In this document: in pieces, positions 5,678 through 5,901 of the stretch
How the letters are laid out: every line of letters starts with the position of its first letter
Position numbering within the stretch: the first letter of the stretch is position 1
From: an uncultured Oscillospiraceae bacterium
GTDB lineage: Bacteria > Bacillota > Clostridia > Oscillospirales > Oscillospiraceae
NCBI GenBank assembly: GCA_949093475.1
Contig: CARXAY010000088.1
Span: forward strand, 1-5,901
Direction of reading: 5' to 3'
Length of the DNA: 5,901 bases
Program-made: the position numbers and the translations under genes
Notes under the pieces: model-generated
Told to the model about the DNA's origin: nothing
Seen by the model: the letters and a program-made list of their open reading frames with translations, nothing else
Databases searched by the model: none

Positions 5678-5901
5678 TTAAGGTTCGTCCTGTTTCCAGC
5701 GCAGAACGTCCCCCTTGGAGGGGGCGGCGGGCTGGGGGAGGAAGGTGAAGGCGGCTTCGCTTCGCAGTGTGCCGGGGGCGTACATCACCAGCACCACGTC
5801 GGGGTCGATCCAGTTGAGGGTGGTGAGGAAGTTCCCCTGAAAATAGCGGGGGTCGAGGATGGATAGCTCGCTGCAGGAGTAGGCCAGATAGGGGGTGAGG
5901 G
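5678..5901 (-). CDS. C-terminal fragment of an unidentified protein
   Basis: A minus-strand frame enters from the right edge and runs 73 codons to TAA at 5680-5678, ending GDVLRWKQDEP. It has no start in the window because the gene is cut by the edge. Third codon positions are strongly GC-rich, as in htpG and thyA, which supports real coding. Visible sequence includes YLAYSCSELSILDPRYFQGN and then LNWIDPDVVLVMYAPGTLR. The order of an LDPRYF block followed by a DVVLVMY strand faintly recalls the C-terminal part of DHHW/AlgX-like SGNH-fold proteins of clostridia that act at the cell surface, but this is a weak resemblance and I do not assign a function. No terminator hairpin is visible between its stop and the htpG promoter 18 bp further on, so some read-through into htpG is possible. 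Confidence 0.6.
   Translation of the reverse strand, partial: LTPYLAYSCSELSILDPRYFQGNFLTTLNWIDPDVVLVMYAPGTLRSEAAFTFLPQPAAPSKGDVLRWKQDEP

Noticed and set aside
5663..5866. A 67-codon + strand frame near the right edge
   Set aside because: It is antisense to the better-supported minus-strand partial gene and its translation is Gly-rich low complexity.

Overview
The window reads as a chromosomal stretch of a GC-rich Firmicute, most likely a gut clostridium of the Oscillospiraceae/Flavonifractor type. This is inferred from strong AAGGAGG-type ribosome binding sites, a perfect CIRCE heat-shock operator, Clostridia-like ThyA and HtpG sequences, GC-rich third codon positions in the large genes, and a GTAGGGGCGGG palindrome of a kind I recall as dispersed in such genomes. 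No species can be named from the sequence alone.

Layout, left to right. (1) A cation-transporting P-type ATPase of the CtpE-like class runs on the + strand. Its N-terminal part lies outside the window, and its stop codon sits inside a perfect 13-bp-arm hairpin. (2) A visibly more AT-rich islet of about 0.75 kb carries two small divergent genes: an uncharacterised 135-residue protein (-) and a 72-residue single-domain XRE/Cro-type regulator (+). The 100 bp between them holds a good promoter for the - gene, repeated ATAGGTCAAA boxes overlapping that promoter, and a 10-bp-arm palindrome wrapped around the regulator's Shine-Dalgarno site. (3) A bidirectional terminator separates the regulator from thyA (-), which has its own extended -10 promoter. 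(4) Upstream of thyA, with its own terminator, is htpG (-), the bacterial Hsp90. Its promoter is followed immediately by a perfect CIRCE operator, pointing to HrcA repression. (5) At the right edge are the last 73 codons of an unidentified gene on the - strand, too incomplete to name with confidence.

The large genes look like unrelated housekeeping or transport units: ion transport, dTMP synthesis and protein folding. Each minus-strand gene from htpG leftward has its own promoter and terminator, so there is no evidence of one long operon. The most interesting parts are the regulator/unknown-protein pair with its dense intergenic control region, the direct HrcA-type control of htpG, and the hairpin that provides both the end of the ATPase reading frame and the terminator of the opposing gene. 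I see no CRISPR array, tRNA, rRNA, transposase or clear new multi-gene system.
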